Below the pieces are notes generated by a model, which ran no database searches, had not been told where the DNA came from, and worked only from the letters and a program-made list of their open reading frames with translations. Both the position numbers and the translations under genes were made by a program. From an uncultured Pelagibacteraceae bacterium (GTDB taxonomy: Bacteria > Pseudomonadota > Alphaproteobacteria > Pelagibacterales > Pelagibacteraceae), in contig CACJQI010000001.1 of assembly GCA_902595535.1 (NCBI GenBank), forward strand, positions 62,001-126,000: 64,000 nt of DNA, given 5' to 3'. Positions 17,482-26,017 of this stretch are shown in pieces (position 1 is the first letter of the stretch; the number at the start of each line of letters is the position of its first letter).

Positions 17482-18504
17482 ATGTCTAAAATAGAAATCA
17501 ACAATATCTATAAAATCTTTGGTAATAAGCCACAATCGGTAATGCAAATGGTTAAGGACGGAGCCACTAAAGAGGAAGTTTTAGAAAAAACTGGGCATAC
17601 TGTTGGGTTGGACAATGTTTCATTAAAAATTGAGGAAGGAGAAACCTTTGTTTGCATGGGACTATCTGGATCAGGAAAATCAACATTAATAAGACATCTT
17701 AACAGATTAATAGAACCTACTTCAGGTGAAATTTTAATTGAAGGCACAAATGTTATGTCTTTGAATAAGCAAGAGCTAATAGAATTTAGAAGACATAAAA
17801 TGAGCATGGTGTTTCAAAGATTTGGCCTTTTCCCTCATAAAACTGTAATTCAAAATGTAGCTTATGGTCTTGAGATGAGGAATATATCTCAAGAGGCAAG
17901 AGATAAAATTTCAATGGAAAAAATTGAAGCTGTTGGGCTTAGCGGTTTTGAAAACCAATATCCAAATCAGTTATCAGGAGGAATGCAACAAAGAGTTGGT
18001 CTTGCTAGAGCTTTAGCAACTGATTCAGATATTATGTTAATGGACGAGGCATTTAGTGCTTTAGATCCATTGATAAGAAGTGATATGCAAAAACAACTAA
18101 TTTCTCTCCAGTCAGAGCTAAAAAAAACAATTGTTTTTATAACACATGATTTAGATGAGTCATTAAGACTTGGAAATCATATTGCAATCTTAAACGCTGG
18201 TAAATTAGTTCAAGTTGGAACTCCTGTTGATATTGTTATGAATCCAGCTGATGAATACGTTGCAGCATTTGTAAAAGATGTAAATAGAGCAAAAGTTTTG
18301 CGAGCAAAAGTAATTATGACTGATGCTAAAGAAGGACAACCTTCTGGTGAAAATAGATTAAAAGTTCACGAAGATGAATTTTTAGATGAATTTTTACCTA
18401 AAATCGTATTAAAAGATGTGGTTGTTGATGTTGTAGACTCAGCTGGGAATATAAAAGGGTATATAACAAATAAAGAATTACAATCTTCTTTGGTTAAATC
18501 TTAA
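17482..18504 (+). CDS. proV: Glycine betaine-type ABC transporter ATPase (ProV family)
   Basis: ATPase for the ProXW transporter. I chose the ATG at 17482 (MSKIEINNIYKIFG, 340 residues). The frame continues to 17380, but those residues look unlike coding sequence and cover the promoter gap. Walker A is GLSGSGKST, the signature is LSGGMQQRVGLARAL and Walker B is IMLMDEAF, typical of ProV. The C-terminal tail ends in a single CBS-like stretch (VVDVVDSAGNIKGYITNKEL), shorter than the tandem CBS pair of E. coli ProV. The gene is separated from proXW by two other genes. Confidence 0.9.
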   Translation: MSKIEINNIYKIFGNKPQSVMQMVKDGATKEEVLEKTGHTVGLDNVSLKIEEGETFVCMGLSGSGKSTLIRHLNRLIEPTSGEILIEGTNVMSLNKQELIEFRRHKMSMVFQRFGLFPHKTVIQNVAYGLEMRNISQEARDKISMEKIEAVGLSGFENQYPNQLSGGMQQRVGLARALATDSDIMLMDEAFSALDPLIRSDMQKQLISLQSELKKTIVFITHDLDESLRLGNHIAILNAGKLVQVGTPVDIVMNPADEYVAAFVKDVNRAKVLRAKVIMTDAKEGQPSGENRLKVHEDEFLDEFLPKIVLKDVVVDVVDSAGNIKGYITNKELQSSLVKS

Positions 18505-18564
18505 AATGAATTACCATCACTTCTTAGTGGTTGTGATGAGAATGATTATATTTGTAAATAATTA

Positions 18565-19785
18565 ATGTTAGAAATTAAAAATCTAACAGAAATTACAAGT
18601 AATGGTCTCTGCATAGGTTGTGGACTTTGTCAAAGTGTTGTTGGAAAAGAAAAAATTCAAATTTCAATGACTGATAAAGGAAGATTAGAACCAAGAGAAA
18701 CAACATCTTTATCTAATGAAGACTTCAGAAAAATAAAAGAAATATGTCCCGGTGTATTAGTTGAGGGGCTACCTAAAAAAGAGATAAGTAAAAATTCAAA
18801 AGAGGATTTAATATGGGGAGTTTACAATTCTTTATACTACGCATGGTCATCTGATAAAGATATCAGATTTCAAAGTTCAACCGGAGGGCTTTTAAATGGA
18901 ATTTCTTTATATCTGCTAGAAACTAATAAGGTAGATTTCATTTTACATACTGCGGGAGACCCCGACAAACCAATGAGAAGTATTCCAAAGTTCAGCTATT
19001 CGAAAAAAGATTTATTGAGTTGTGAGAGTAGATCAAGATATGGTCCTGCCTCACCTTTAAGTAAATTTAATGAAGCCCTAGATAAAAATAAAAATTTTGC
19101 TTTTATTGGAAAGCCTTGTGATATTTCTGCAATTAGACTTCTCTCTAAAACTGATAAAAGAGTAGATAAAAATTGTAAATATTTATTAACCCTTGTCTGT
19201 GGTGGTTCTACAGAATTTACTAAATCTCAAGATTTTATAGAAAGCTACAATATTAAAGAAGAAGAGCTAGATATTTTTAGATACAGAGGATACGGCAATC
19301 CTGGTCTGATGTACGTCAGAACAAAGGATGGAAGAGAACATGATAAAGAATATAATTCTTTTTGGGGAGATGAAAGTAACTGGAGAGTTCATTTTAGATG
19401 TAAGATTTGTCCTGACGCAATAGGTGAAAGCGCTGATATCGCGGCCCTTGATACATGGAGGGGTGGATCTCCTATAGGAGAGGATGAGGGATTTAATGCA
19501 GCAATTGTAAGAACTCAAAAAGGATTAGATTTATTAAATAGCGCAGTTGAAGATGGATATATTGAAAAAGGAAATCATTTAAAAATTGATGATATAAATG
19601 ACTTTCAGCCTCATCAGGTAAATAAAAAAAAATCTGTATACGCAAGACATTTAGGTCTTAAAAAAAATAATTCACCTATTGTTGAAACTAGTGGATTAAG
19701 AATAAAAGAACTTTATGATAATAATGAAAGTGAATTTAATATTAAAGAGGAGAAAGGCATCACTTTAAGAATAAATAAAATTTAA
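18565..19785 (+). CDS. Coenzyme F420 hydrogenase/dehydrogenase beta-subunit (FrhB)-family iron-sulfur flavoprotein
   Basis: 406 residues. The N-terminus has a Cys cluster (C16, C19, C22 in GLCIGCGLCQ) for an iron-sulfur centre. FrhB/FdhB-type N- and C-terminal domains follow, with further cysteines near residues 275-285 (RCKICPD). The family transfers electrons between Fe-S, FAD and a deazaflavin or ferredoxin-like partner. It abuts an SDR gene (no gap) and follows proV by 60 bases. I see no F420 biosynthesis gene in the window, so a flavin- or ferredoxin-linked reductase is more likely than a true F420 enzyme. Confidence 0.8.
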   Translation: MLEIKNLTEITSNGLCIGCGLCQSVVGKEKIQISMTDKGRLEPRETTSLSNEDFRKIKEICPGVLVEGLPKKEISKNSKEDLIWGVYNSLYYAWSSDKDIRFQSSTGGLLNGISLYLLETNKVDFILHTAGDPDKPMRSIPKFSYSKKDLLSCESRSRYGPASPLSKFNEALDKNKNFAFIGKPCDISAIRLLSKTDKRVDKNCKYLLTLVCGGSTEFTKSQDFIESYNIKEEELDIFRYRGYGNPGLMYVRTKDGREHDKEYNSFWGDESNWRVHFRCKICPDAIGESADIAALDTWRGGSPIGEDEGFNAAIVRTQKGLDLLNSAVEDGYIEKGNHLKIDDINDFQPHQVNKKKSVYARHLGLKKNNSPIVETSGLRIKELYDNNESEFNIKEEKGITLRINKI

Positions 19786-20568
19786 ATGAATATTTTAAAA
19801 AATAAAAAAATAATTATTTCAGCTGGTGCATCTGGCATAGGTTTAGCTACTGCAAAAATTTGTCTTGCTCGAGGAGCATACGTCTATCTATGTGATATTG
19901 ATACAAAATCTCTAACTAAATTGAATAAAAATTCTTTAAAAAATAAAAGATTATTTACTTACTATTGTGATGCCTCTGATGAAAAACAAGTTTCTGATTT
20001 TTTCCAAAAAGTAAAAAAGAAAACAAAAAAAATTGATGCTTTAATTAATAATGTAGGAATAGCTGGTCCTACTGGATCTCTTGAAAAATTAAAATCAAAA
20101 GATTGGGAAAATACATTGCATGTAGATGTTAATAGTCATTTTTATTTTACAAAAAAATCAATTCCTTTACTTAAAAAATCCAAAAATGGTTCAATAATAA
20201 ATATCTCATCAACTGCCGGGATACTTGGTTTTCCATTGCGTTCTCCTTATGCAGCAAGTAAATGGGCTATCATTGGTGTTACGAAAACTTTAGCGATGGA
20301 ACTTGGTAAATTTAATATTAGAGTTAACGCTGTATGTCCTGGGACAATTAAAGGGGATAGAATGAAAAGAGTAATAAGAGATAAAGCAAAATTTACTAAA
20401 GTATCAAAAAAAGCTATTGAAAAAGATTTTATTTCGATGAGCTCAATGAAACAATGGATCCTTGAAGAAGATATTGGAAAAATGTGTTCTTTTTTAATTT
20501 CTGATGACTCAAGTAGAGTTTCTGGACAAGTGATATCTGTTGATGGCCATACTGAAAGAAATGATTAA
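19786..20568 (+). CDS. Short-chain dehydrogenase/reductase
   Basis: 260-residue SDR. The cofactor motif is SAGASGIGLA (residues 12-21), the NNVG motif is at 88-91, and the catalytic Ser (141/142), Tyr155 and Lys159 are all present (YAASK). The C-terminal VSGQVISVDGH is typical. It begins immediately after the stop of the FrhB-family gene, so the two are probably coupled. The substrate is an alcohol or ketone, otherwise unknown. It is convergent with the carnitine dehydrogenase gene, two bases apart. Confidence 0.9.
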   Translation: MNILKNKKIIISAGASGIGLATAKICLARGAYVYLCDIDTKSLTKLNKNSLKNKRLFTYYCDASDEKQVSDFFQKVKKKTKKIDALINNVGIAGPTGSLEKLKSKDWENTLHVDVNSHFYFTKKSIPLLKKSKNGSIINISSTAGILGFPLRSPYAASKWAIIGVTKTLAMELGKFNIRVNAVCPGTIKGDRMKRVIRDKAKFTKVSKKAIEKDFISMSSMKQWILEEDIGKMCSFLISDDSSRVSGQVISVDGHTERND

Positions 20569-20569
20569 G

Positions 20570-21511
20570 TTATCTTAATTTTTTTTCGTACTTTTTTCTA
20601 AGTTTTTGAAGTTCAACAAGATATTCGTCTCTTATATTGGCAATTTTTGTAACTGATTTTCCTTTAGATTGTTTTTTAGTGCCTGCCACTAATCTATTTA
20701 TTAATTTATTTGACAAATTTGGAGCTTTTAACTTTGTCCAAGGTAATTTTAAAGCTGGACCAAATTGTTCTAACATATGTCTCATGCCAGCCTTTCCTCC
20801 TGCTAAATGAAAAGTAAGGAAAGTTCCCATTAATGACCATCTCAATCCTGGCCCATCTTCAATTGCTCTGTCTAAATCTTCAGTTGTTGCATGTCCTTCA
20901 TTGATTATATGTAGTCCTTCTCTCCATAAAGCCTCTTGTAATCTATCTGATAAATAACCAGGAAGTTCATGCTTAACCATTATTGGATTCATTGAAATCG
21001 ATTTATAAAATTTTTTAGCAGTATCTAAGTATTTTTTTGAAGTTTTTTTACCAGGCACAATTTCAACTGCGGGTAATAAATAAACTGGGTTAAATGGATG
21101 TCCGATAATTGTTCTTTGAGGATTTCTGCATTTAGAATAAATTTTAGTAGGTAATAATCCTGATGAACTAGATGAAATTATCGCTTTAGTTTTTGCATAT
21201 TTACCTATTGTTGTCATTAATCTAGTTTTTAAAGCGTAATTTTCACTAGCACATTCTTGAATAAAATCTGCATCTTTCACCGCCTCTTCAAGAGAAGTAA
21301 AATATTTAAAATTTTTTAATTTAATTGTTTTTTTATTAAAAAGCTTTTTAACATGAGGCCATGTTCTTTTAATTTCAGATACTAAATTTTTTTTAAGTTT
21401 TAAATCTTTATCAAAAGCGTAAACAATTTTATCATGTGCCAAACAACGAATAATCCAACCAGCTCCAATAACACCAGTTCCTATAATTGCTATTTTTTTT
21501 GTTTTACTCAT
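20570..21511 (-). CDS. L-carnitine 3-dehydrogenase-like (3-hydroxyacyl-CoA dehydrogenase superfamily)
   Basis: 313-residue NAD-dependent dehydrogenase. The Rossmann motif is IGTGVIGAGW at the N-terminus, and GHPFNPVYLLPAVEIVPG follows near residue 138. The C-terminal GPGLRWSLMGTF...GGKAGMRHMLEQFGP segment is characteristic of L-carnitine dehydrogenase (CdhA/LcdH) rather than fatty-acid 3-hydroxyacyl-CoA dehydrogenases. It would oxidise carnitine to 3-dehydrocarnitine. It is the last gene of a six-gene minus-strand operon beginning with a Rieske oxygenase at 25931. Lambda-crystallin-type dehydrogenases of other substrates are the alternative. Confidence 0.82.
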   Translation of the reverse strand: MSKTKKIAIIGTGVIGAGWIIRCLAHDKIVYAFDKDLKLKKNLVSEIKRTWPHVKKLFNKKTIKLKNFKYFTSLEEAVKDADFIQECASENYALKTRLMTTIGKYAKTKAIISSSSSGLLPTKIYSKCRNPQRTIIGHPFNPVYLLPAVEIVPGKKTSKKYLDTAKKFYKSISMNPIMVKHELPGYLSDRLQEALWREGLHIINEGHATTEDLDRAIEDGPGLRWSLMGTFLTFHLAGGKAGMRHMLEQFGPALKLPWTKLKAPNLSNKLINRLVAGTKKQSKGKSVTKIANIRDEYLVELQKLRKKYEKKLR

Positions 21512-21513
21512 AA

Positions 21514-22524
21514 TTAATTTAATAACTCTCTAATATTCTTATCTAATTCTTTTTCAAATTTTTTATCATTACCAGGATTTGCAGCACAATGACCAAACGG
21601 TGAATTAATTGGTCTTAATGATGAACGTCTAATATATTTATTTTCATATTCATTATCTTTGGTTCTAAAGTATAGGTCTTGATTACATGGCATCAAAATC
21701 GTTTTTGCTTTTATAGATTTAAGTGCCTTTATATGATTATTCTTATAAATTGGTCCTTTACTTATATCGTTCAATTGCCAAGTTTTTAATTTTGATAATA
21801 AATTATTTGCATCCCAATTTTTTGCGTGATCTTCTGCCCAATCATTTAATAATTCTTCAGAATTTTTATATCCAAGTTTTTTAAATAGTTTTTCTCTATA
21901 AAAATTTTGAGAGAAAGCCCATCCTGCATAAACACGGCCAAAAGCTCTTAGACCAGCAACAGGTTGTCTTTTATAATTACCTTTATTCCAATTCTTATCA
22001 GTTATTAGCGCGGCTTTTACTCCCTCTAAAAAAACATGATTATGAATTGATGTTTTAGATGATGCACAAAATGGAAGAATTGCTTTTACCATATTTGGAA
22101 ACTGTGCAGCCCATTGATATGATTGACAGCCAGCCATTGACCAGCCAGTTACTAATGCTATTTTTTTTATTTTTAGTTTTTCAGTAATGAGTTTATGTTG
22201 GCAATAAATATTGTCCCATAAAGTTAATGTTGGAAATTTTGAACCAGATTGATTTTTGATTGTATTACTTGGAGACGATGAAAAGCCATTACCAAACATA
22301 TTAATTGATACAATGAAATATTTGTTTGGATTAATTGCTCTATTTTTTCCAATAAATCCCTCATTTCTAATATGGCTTCCTGTATAAAAAGTTGGAAGAA
22401 TAATTACGTTTGAGGCACTTTTATTTAATTTGCCGTAGGTTTTGTATGCTAATTCCGCTGAACTTAAAATTTTACCAGATAAAAGCTTAATATTTCCTAA
22501 TTTAAACTTTTCATAATTCTTCAT
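21514..22524 (-). CDS. Alpha/beta hydrolase, homoserine O-acetyltransferase (MetX)-like
   Basis: 336-residue alpha/beta-fold protein of the MetX-like family. The nucleophile is S129 in GWSMAGCQSYQW, which corresponds to the GGSMGG elbow of MetX. The Asp and His of the triad are probably near NQDLYF (about residue 285) and FGHCAANPG (about 315). It lies between the dehydrogenase and the glutamine synthetase-like gene, with gaps of 2 and 3 bases. The changed elbow and the amine-catabolism context suggest a hydrolase rather than methionine biosynthesis. Confidence 0.8.
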   Translation of the reverse strand: MKNYEKFKLGNIKLLSGKILSSAELAYKTYGKLNKSASNVIILPTFYTGSHIRNEGFIGKNRAINPNKYFIVSINMFGNGFSSSPSNTIKNQSGSKFPTLTLWDNIYCQHKLITEKLKIKKIALVTGWSMAGCQSYQWAAQFPNMVKAILPFCASSKTSIHNHVFLEGVKAALITDKNWNKGNYKRQPVAGLRAFGRVYAGWAFSQNFYREKLFKKLGYKNSEELLNDWAEDHAKNWDANNLLSKLKTWQLNDISKGPIYKNNHIKALKSIKAKTILMPCNQDLYFRTKDNEYENKYIRRSSLRPINSPFGHCAANPGNDKKFEKELDKNIRELLN

Positions 22525-22527
22525 GAA

Positions 22528-23949
22528 TTAATAAAGTCTGAGATATTCTTTCACTTCCCAATCTGTAACTGCTTGATGGTATCTTTCCCATTCATCATTC
22601 TTATAAGCTAACAAAGATTTTTTCATTACAGTTCCTATAACTTCATCAGACAATTTATCATTCTTTAGAGCTTCTAAAGCCATAAGTAAATTTCTTGGCA
22701 GCCTTTTGATCCCAAGCTTTTTGAATTCTTTATCTGTCATTTCATAAAGATCTTGATCTGTAGGTTTGCCTGGATGAATTTTCATCTTAATTCCCTCTAC
22801 TGCAGCTGCAAGTGTCATTGAAAAAGCTAAATATACATTCATTGTCATGTCTGCAGCTCTATTTTCTATACAATATCTATTTTGAGGTAACCTAAATTGA
22901 GCAGATCTATTGTTGTGACCATAAGTAATATTTGTTGGCGCCCAAGTAACTGTGCCTCCTTCAAATCCTCCTACTCTCGGAACTAATCCATTATATGAAT
23001 TTACTGTAGAGCATGTGATTGAAGTTAATGCCTCTGCATGTTTCATTAATCCACCTACAGCAAATAATGATTCTTTTGACCATTTGTTACCTGCATCAAA
23101 AATATTTTTTCCATTTTTACCGACCATAGAGAAATTTATATGCGCTCCTGATCTCCAGTCTCCAATAGTAGGTTTTGGCATAAATGTAATAAACATATTA
23201 TGTTTTTTAGCGACCTCTTTAAGAAGGATGCGAAGAAAAACTAATCTATCAGCCATCTCCAAAAGATTTGTATAATGAAAATCTAATTCAAATTGTGAAT
23301 AAGCGCCTTCAGCAACCACATCATGAAGCTGCCATCCTAAACCGTTAAGAATATCAATTAATTCTTTTAAAAAATACATTGAGTCTAATGAGTGCTCAAC
23401 GTCATAACCAAAAGCTTGTCTTCGAGGCCTAACTCCCTTTATCGGATCAGTATCAATAGCTTTTATCGGCTGACCATTTTCATCATATTTCATTGCAATA
23501 AACTCAGGCTCTACCCCTGCCATACCTTTATATCCAGCATCTTGAGCTTTTTGCATATTACGTTTTAAAGCTTGTCTCGGACAAACATTATAAGGTTTAT
23601 CTTCCCAAAATAGATCTGCAAAAATTATTGCTGTTGATGTATCCCAAGGACAAATATAAACAGCGTCTAAATCTGGTAGCATAACTTGATCCGAGTCTGC
23701 TGGAGTGAGTTCTGGAACATAAGAAATTGAATGAACTGCAAACTGAGGTCCCTTTCCTAAACACAAAGGTTCAAAATCAGACATTGGAACAGGTTTTGTT
23801 TTTGGAATACCATGGAGATCAATCCAACTTGATAAAACGTATTTTACACCAGCGTTTTTTAATTTTTTATAAACTGAAGGTATTTTTTTTCTATTACGCT
23901 CAACTGCATCTTTAAAATTAACGTAATAAATTTTTTCATTTTTACTCAT
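22528..23949 (-). CDS. Glutamine synthetase-family ligase (gamma-glutamyl-amine synthetase-like)
   Basis: 473-residue protein with the GS catalytic domain. Features include the GVEPEFIAM metal Glu segment, DWRSGAHINFS (counterpart of the GS ATP/metal loop), and CSTVNSYNGLVP with a following NRSAQFRLP arginine loop. It ligates an amine to a carboxylate, usually glutamate, with ATP. Divergence from GlnA, and its place in an operon with a Rieske oxygenase, suggest gamma-glutamylation of an organic amine, as in methylamine or aniline pathways; this is inference. A good ribosome site (GAGGAGA) precedes the ATG. Confidence 0.82.
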   Translation of the reverse strand: MSKNEKIYYVNFKDAVERNRKKIPSVYKKLKNAGVKYVLSSWIDLHGIPKTKPVPMSDFEPLCLGKGPQFAVHSISYVPELTPADSDQVMLPDLDAVYICPWDTSTAIIFADLFWEDKPYNVCPRQALKRNMQKAQDAGYKGMAGVEPEFIAMKYDENGQPIKAIDTDPIKGVRPRRQAFGYDVEHSLDSMYFLKELIDILNGLGWQLHDVVAEGAYSQFELDFHYTNLLEMADRLVFLRILLKEVAKKHNMFITFMPKPTIGDWRSGAHINFSMVGKNGKNIFDAGNKWSKESLFAVGGLMKHAEALTSITCSTVNSYNGLVPRVGGFEGGTVTWAPTNITYGHNNRSAQFRLPQNRYCIENRAADMTMNVYLAFSMTLAAAVEGIKMKIHPGKPTDQDLYEMTDKEFKKLGIKRLPRNLLMALEALKNDKLSDEVIGTVMKKSLLAYKNDEWERYHQAVTDWEVKEYLRLY

Positions 23950-23969
23950 GTTGATCTCCTCAATTTTTA

Positions 23970-24365
23970 TTATTGTGGCATATCTTCAGGATCTATTCCA
24001 GGAACAAATGTTATGCCCGCTTGTTGTTTCCAATCATGAGGGTACGCAGCATAAAATATTACGCATTTTTCATCACATTCATAAGCTATATGGTTATCCT
24101 TAGGTATATAAAGAACATCACCAGGATTGCAGATATAAGACTCTCCATCACATGTTAGTCTAAAAGTTCCTTCCATACAGTAAATAATTTCATCACAAGT
24201 TAAATCCCATGGTACAGATACTTTATTCAAGAAATTTAATCCGCCACACATCGTGTTACTTACTTTGCTGGTAACAAAGGGTTTAATATAACTCTTACCT
24301 GGTTCTAAAGTATGAAGTCTATTTTCTATATCTTTAAACTTATATAGTTGTGGCTTTTTTGACAT
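23970..24365 (-). CDS. Cupin-domain protein (EutQ/DUF861-like)
   Basis: 131-residue single-cupin protein. The core motif reads VPWDLTCDEIIYCMEG, and the second strand is CNPGDVLYIPKDNH. The double-His metal motif of DMSP-lyase cupins is absent, so metal binding may be weak or use other residues. It lies between the glutamine synthetase-like gene and glyoxalase I in a tightly packed operon. Function unknown; small cupins of this kind often assist amine or sugar catabolism. Confidence 0.75.
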   Translation of the reverse strand: MSKKPQLYKFKDIENRLHTLEPGKSYIKPFVTSKVSNTMCGGLNFLNKVSVPWDLTCDEIIYCMEGTFRLTCDGESYICNPGDVLYIPKDNHIAYECDEKCVIFYAAYPHDWKQQAGITFVPGIDPEDMPQ

Positions 24366-24382
24366 TCTTATTTCCTTTCAGT

Positions 24383-24802
24383 TTAGACTTTTATTGGTTC
24401 ATTTAATTCAACTTTATATCCATCAGGATCCTCACAAAATGCAATTACTCTTGTTCCATGCTTCATTGGACCTGGTTTACGAGTTATATTCACGCCAAGT
24501 TTTTCAAGATCTTCACAAGCCTTATAAACATCAGGAGTTTCAATACAAACATGTCCCCATCCGTTTCCCTTGTCGTAGTCTTCTTTTTGATCCCAATTGT
24601 GTGTTAATTCTAGACAAGGAGACTCCGTTTCTAGTCCATAGCCAATAAATGCATTCGTAAATTTTCCCTCGGGATAATCTGTTTTTCTTAAAACTTTCAT
24701 ACCTAAAGTTTTGCAATAAAAATTAAAAGATGCTTCTAGATCTTTAACTCTTATCATTGTATGGGCTAGTCGATATCCCTCTAAATTAATTTCTTTAGAC
24801 AT
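24383..24802 (-). CDS. gloA: Lactoylglutathione lyase (glyoxalase I)
   Basis: 139-residue VOC-fold enzyme that converts the methylglyoxal-glutathione hemithioacetal to S-lactoylglutathione. All four metal ligands of glyoxalase I are in place: H14 (RLAHTMIRV), E65 (CLELTHNW), H84 (GWGHVCIE) and E132 (KVELNE). It overlaps the upstream Rieske gene by 8 bases, so it is translationally coupled. The location suggests detoxification of an oxoaldehyde made during amine breakdown, or a related VOC enzyme with a pathway-specific substrate. Confidence 0.85.
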   Translation of the reverse strand: MSKEINLEGYRLAHTMIRVKDLEASFNFYCKTLGMKVLRKTDYPEGKFTNAFIGYGLETESPCLELTHNWDQKEDYDKGNGWGHVCIETPDVYKACEDLEKLGVNITRKPGPMKHGTRVIAFCEDPDGYKVELNEPIKV

Positions 24803-25931
24803 TTTTTTTCCTTTTTATTGATTTTGAAGATTTCATTGTAGCATCAACTATGAGTTTTTGAAATGCTTGAACGCCTTTTTCCCATACAGGAGATAAAAGG
24901 CCACCCTCATTAGATGCTGGAGAATGTCTTCCCTCTTGAAGTCTTTCACACATTTCATGGTCTTCTTTATGAACACTCCACCATATATTTTTAACCATTT
25001 TAATTTCTTCTTTACTCATGTCTTTACCATCTGTTGTGTAAATTATTCTTTTTTGAGATGTTAATCCTGGGCTTATTGGCACGTTAAGGTAAACTCCAAT
25101 TTGGTTAGGAAAGTAAGTGCCAATTATGAAATTTGGAAAAAGAGACAAATATCTAGATGTTACAGATAAAGCAGTACTATTTTTAGTGTCTTCTTCATCA
25201 ACGTCTACTCCACTGCCATAACATACTCCGTCTACAACAGTGTAATGATCTTTTAAAGGCTGATTGGTAGTAGTCTTATGAACAAACTGTACATGATAAG
25301 GCTCTATAAAGTTTTCAATTAAAAATTTCCAATTAGTATTTATATTTCCAAAATCTAACGTAGCTGCATATCTCAATTTAGTAAAATCAATATCATTAAA
25401 TTTTGAAATAAGTGGTTTTGCATATTGTTCAAATTTTTTTGCTTTTCCATTAAAATTTATAAAAATCCAATCGTGCCAAATATGAATCTTTATTGGTTTC
25501 AAACCATGATCAAAAAAATTAAATCCTTTTGGTTTGTGTTGATCTGTACCACCAACATGAGGTGCTGCTTTTAAGTTTCCATCAAGATCATAGCTCCATG
25601 CATGATAAGGACAGCGTATCATTTTTCCTACATTTTTTTTTTCATCTATAAGTTTTAGACATCTATGACTACAGACGTTATGGAAAGCTTTTATTTCGTT
25701 ATTGTTATTTCGTACAAGTAATATTGGTTTATTTGCAATAAATAATGGAATTACATCACCAGTATTTTTAAGTTCATGAGCAAAACCTACAAATAACCAA
25801 TCATTAGATAAAACTGTTTCACATTCTTTTTTCCAAAAATTTTCATCAATATAAGATTTAGCTGGTAGGCCAAATATAGTATTGGCATTTTTTGATTTCT
25901 TTATTTTTACTAAATTTTTTTCTTTAGACAT
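24795..25931 (-). CDS. Rieske-type oxygenase alpha subunit, quaternary-amine/GbcA-CntA-like
   Basis: 378 residues. The Rieske [2Fe-2S] ligands are C87/H89 (NVCSHRC) and C107/H110 (RCPYHAW). The mononuclear iron site includes H213 and H218 in NWKFLIENFIEPYHVQFVH. The residue that bridges the two centres is Glu (E210), not the Asp of ring-hydroxylating enzymes; from memory, Glu is found in carnitine and choline/betaine monooxygenases. It would use O2 to demethylate or cleave a quaternary amine. No partner reductase is adjacent. It is the first gene of the minus-strand operon ending at the carnitine dehydrogenase. Confidence 0.83.
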   Translation of the reverse strand: MSKEKNLVKIKKSKNANTIFGLPAKSYIDENFWKKECETVLSNDWLFVGFAHELKNTGDVIPLFIANKPILLVRNNNNEIKAFHNVCSHRCLKLIDEKKNVGKMIRCPYHAWSYDLDGNLKAAPHVGGTDQHKPKGFNFFDHGLKPIKIHIWHDWIFINFNGKAKKFEQYAKPLISKFNDIDFTKLRYAATLDFGNINTNWKFLIENFIEPYHVQFVHKTTTNQPLKDHYTVVDGVCYGSGVDVDEEDTKNSTALSVTSRYLSLFPNFIIGTYFPNQIGVYLNVPISPGLTSQKRIIYTTDGKDMSKEEIKMVKNIWWSVHKEDHEMCERLQEGRHSPASNEGGLLSPVWEKGVQAFQKLIVDATMKSSKSIKRKKNV

Positions 25932-26017
25932 AGGCCAGTAGAAAATTATTAATTATATTGAAAACCCTATTTTAGAATATTAAGATTTACAATAAAATAT
26001 TTGAATAGTGCGATTAG

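Noticed and set aside
18515-18538. CATCAC/GTGATG inverted repeat after proV
   Set aside because: It has only six base pairs with a 12-base loop and no T run, so it is too weak to call a terminator.
23970-24365. Cupin as DMSP lyase DddK-type enzyme
   Set aside because: The length is right, but the metal-binding double-His motif is missing; the core reads VPWDLTCDEIIY.
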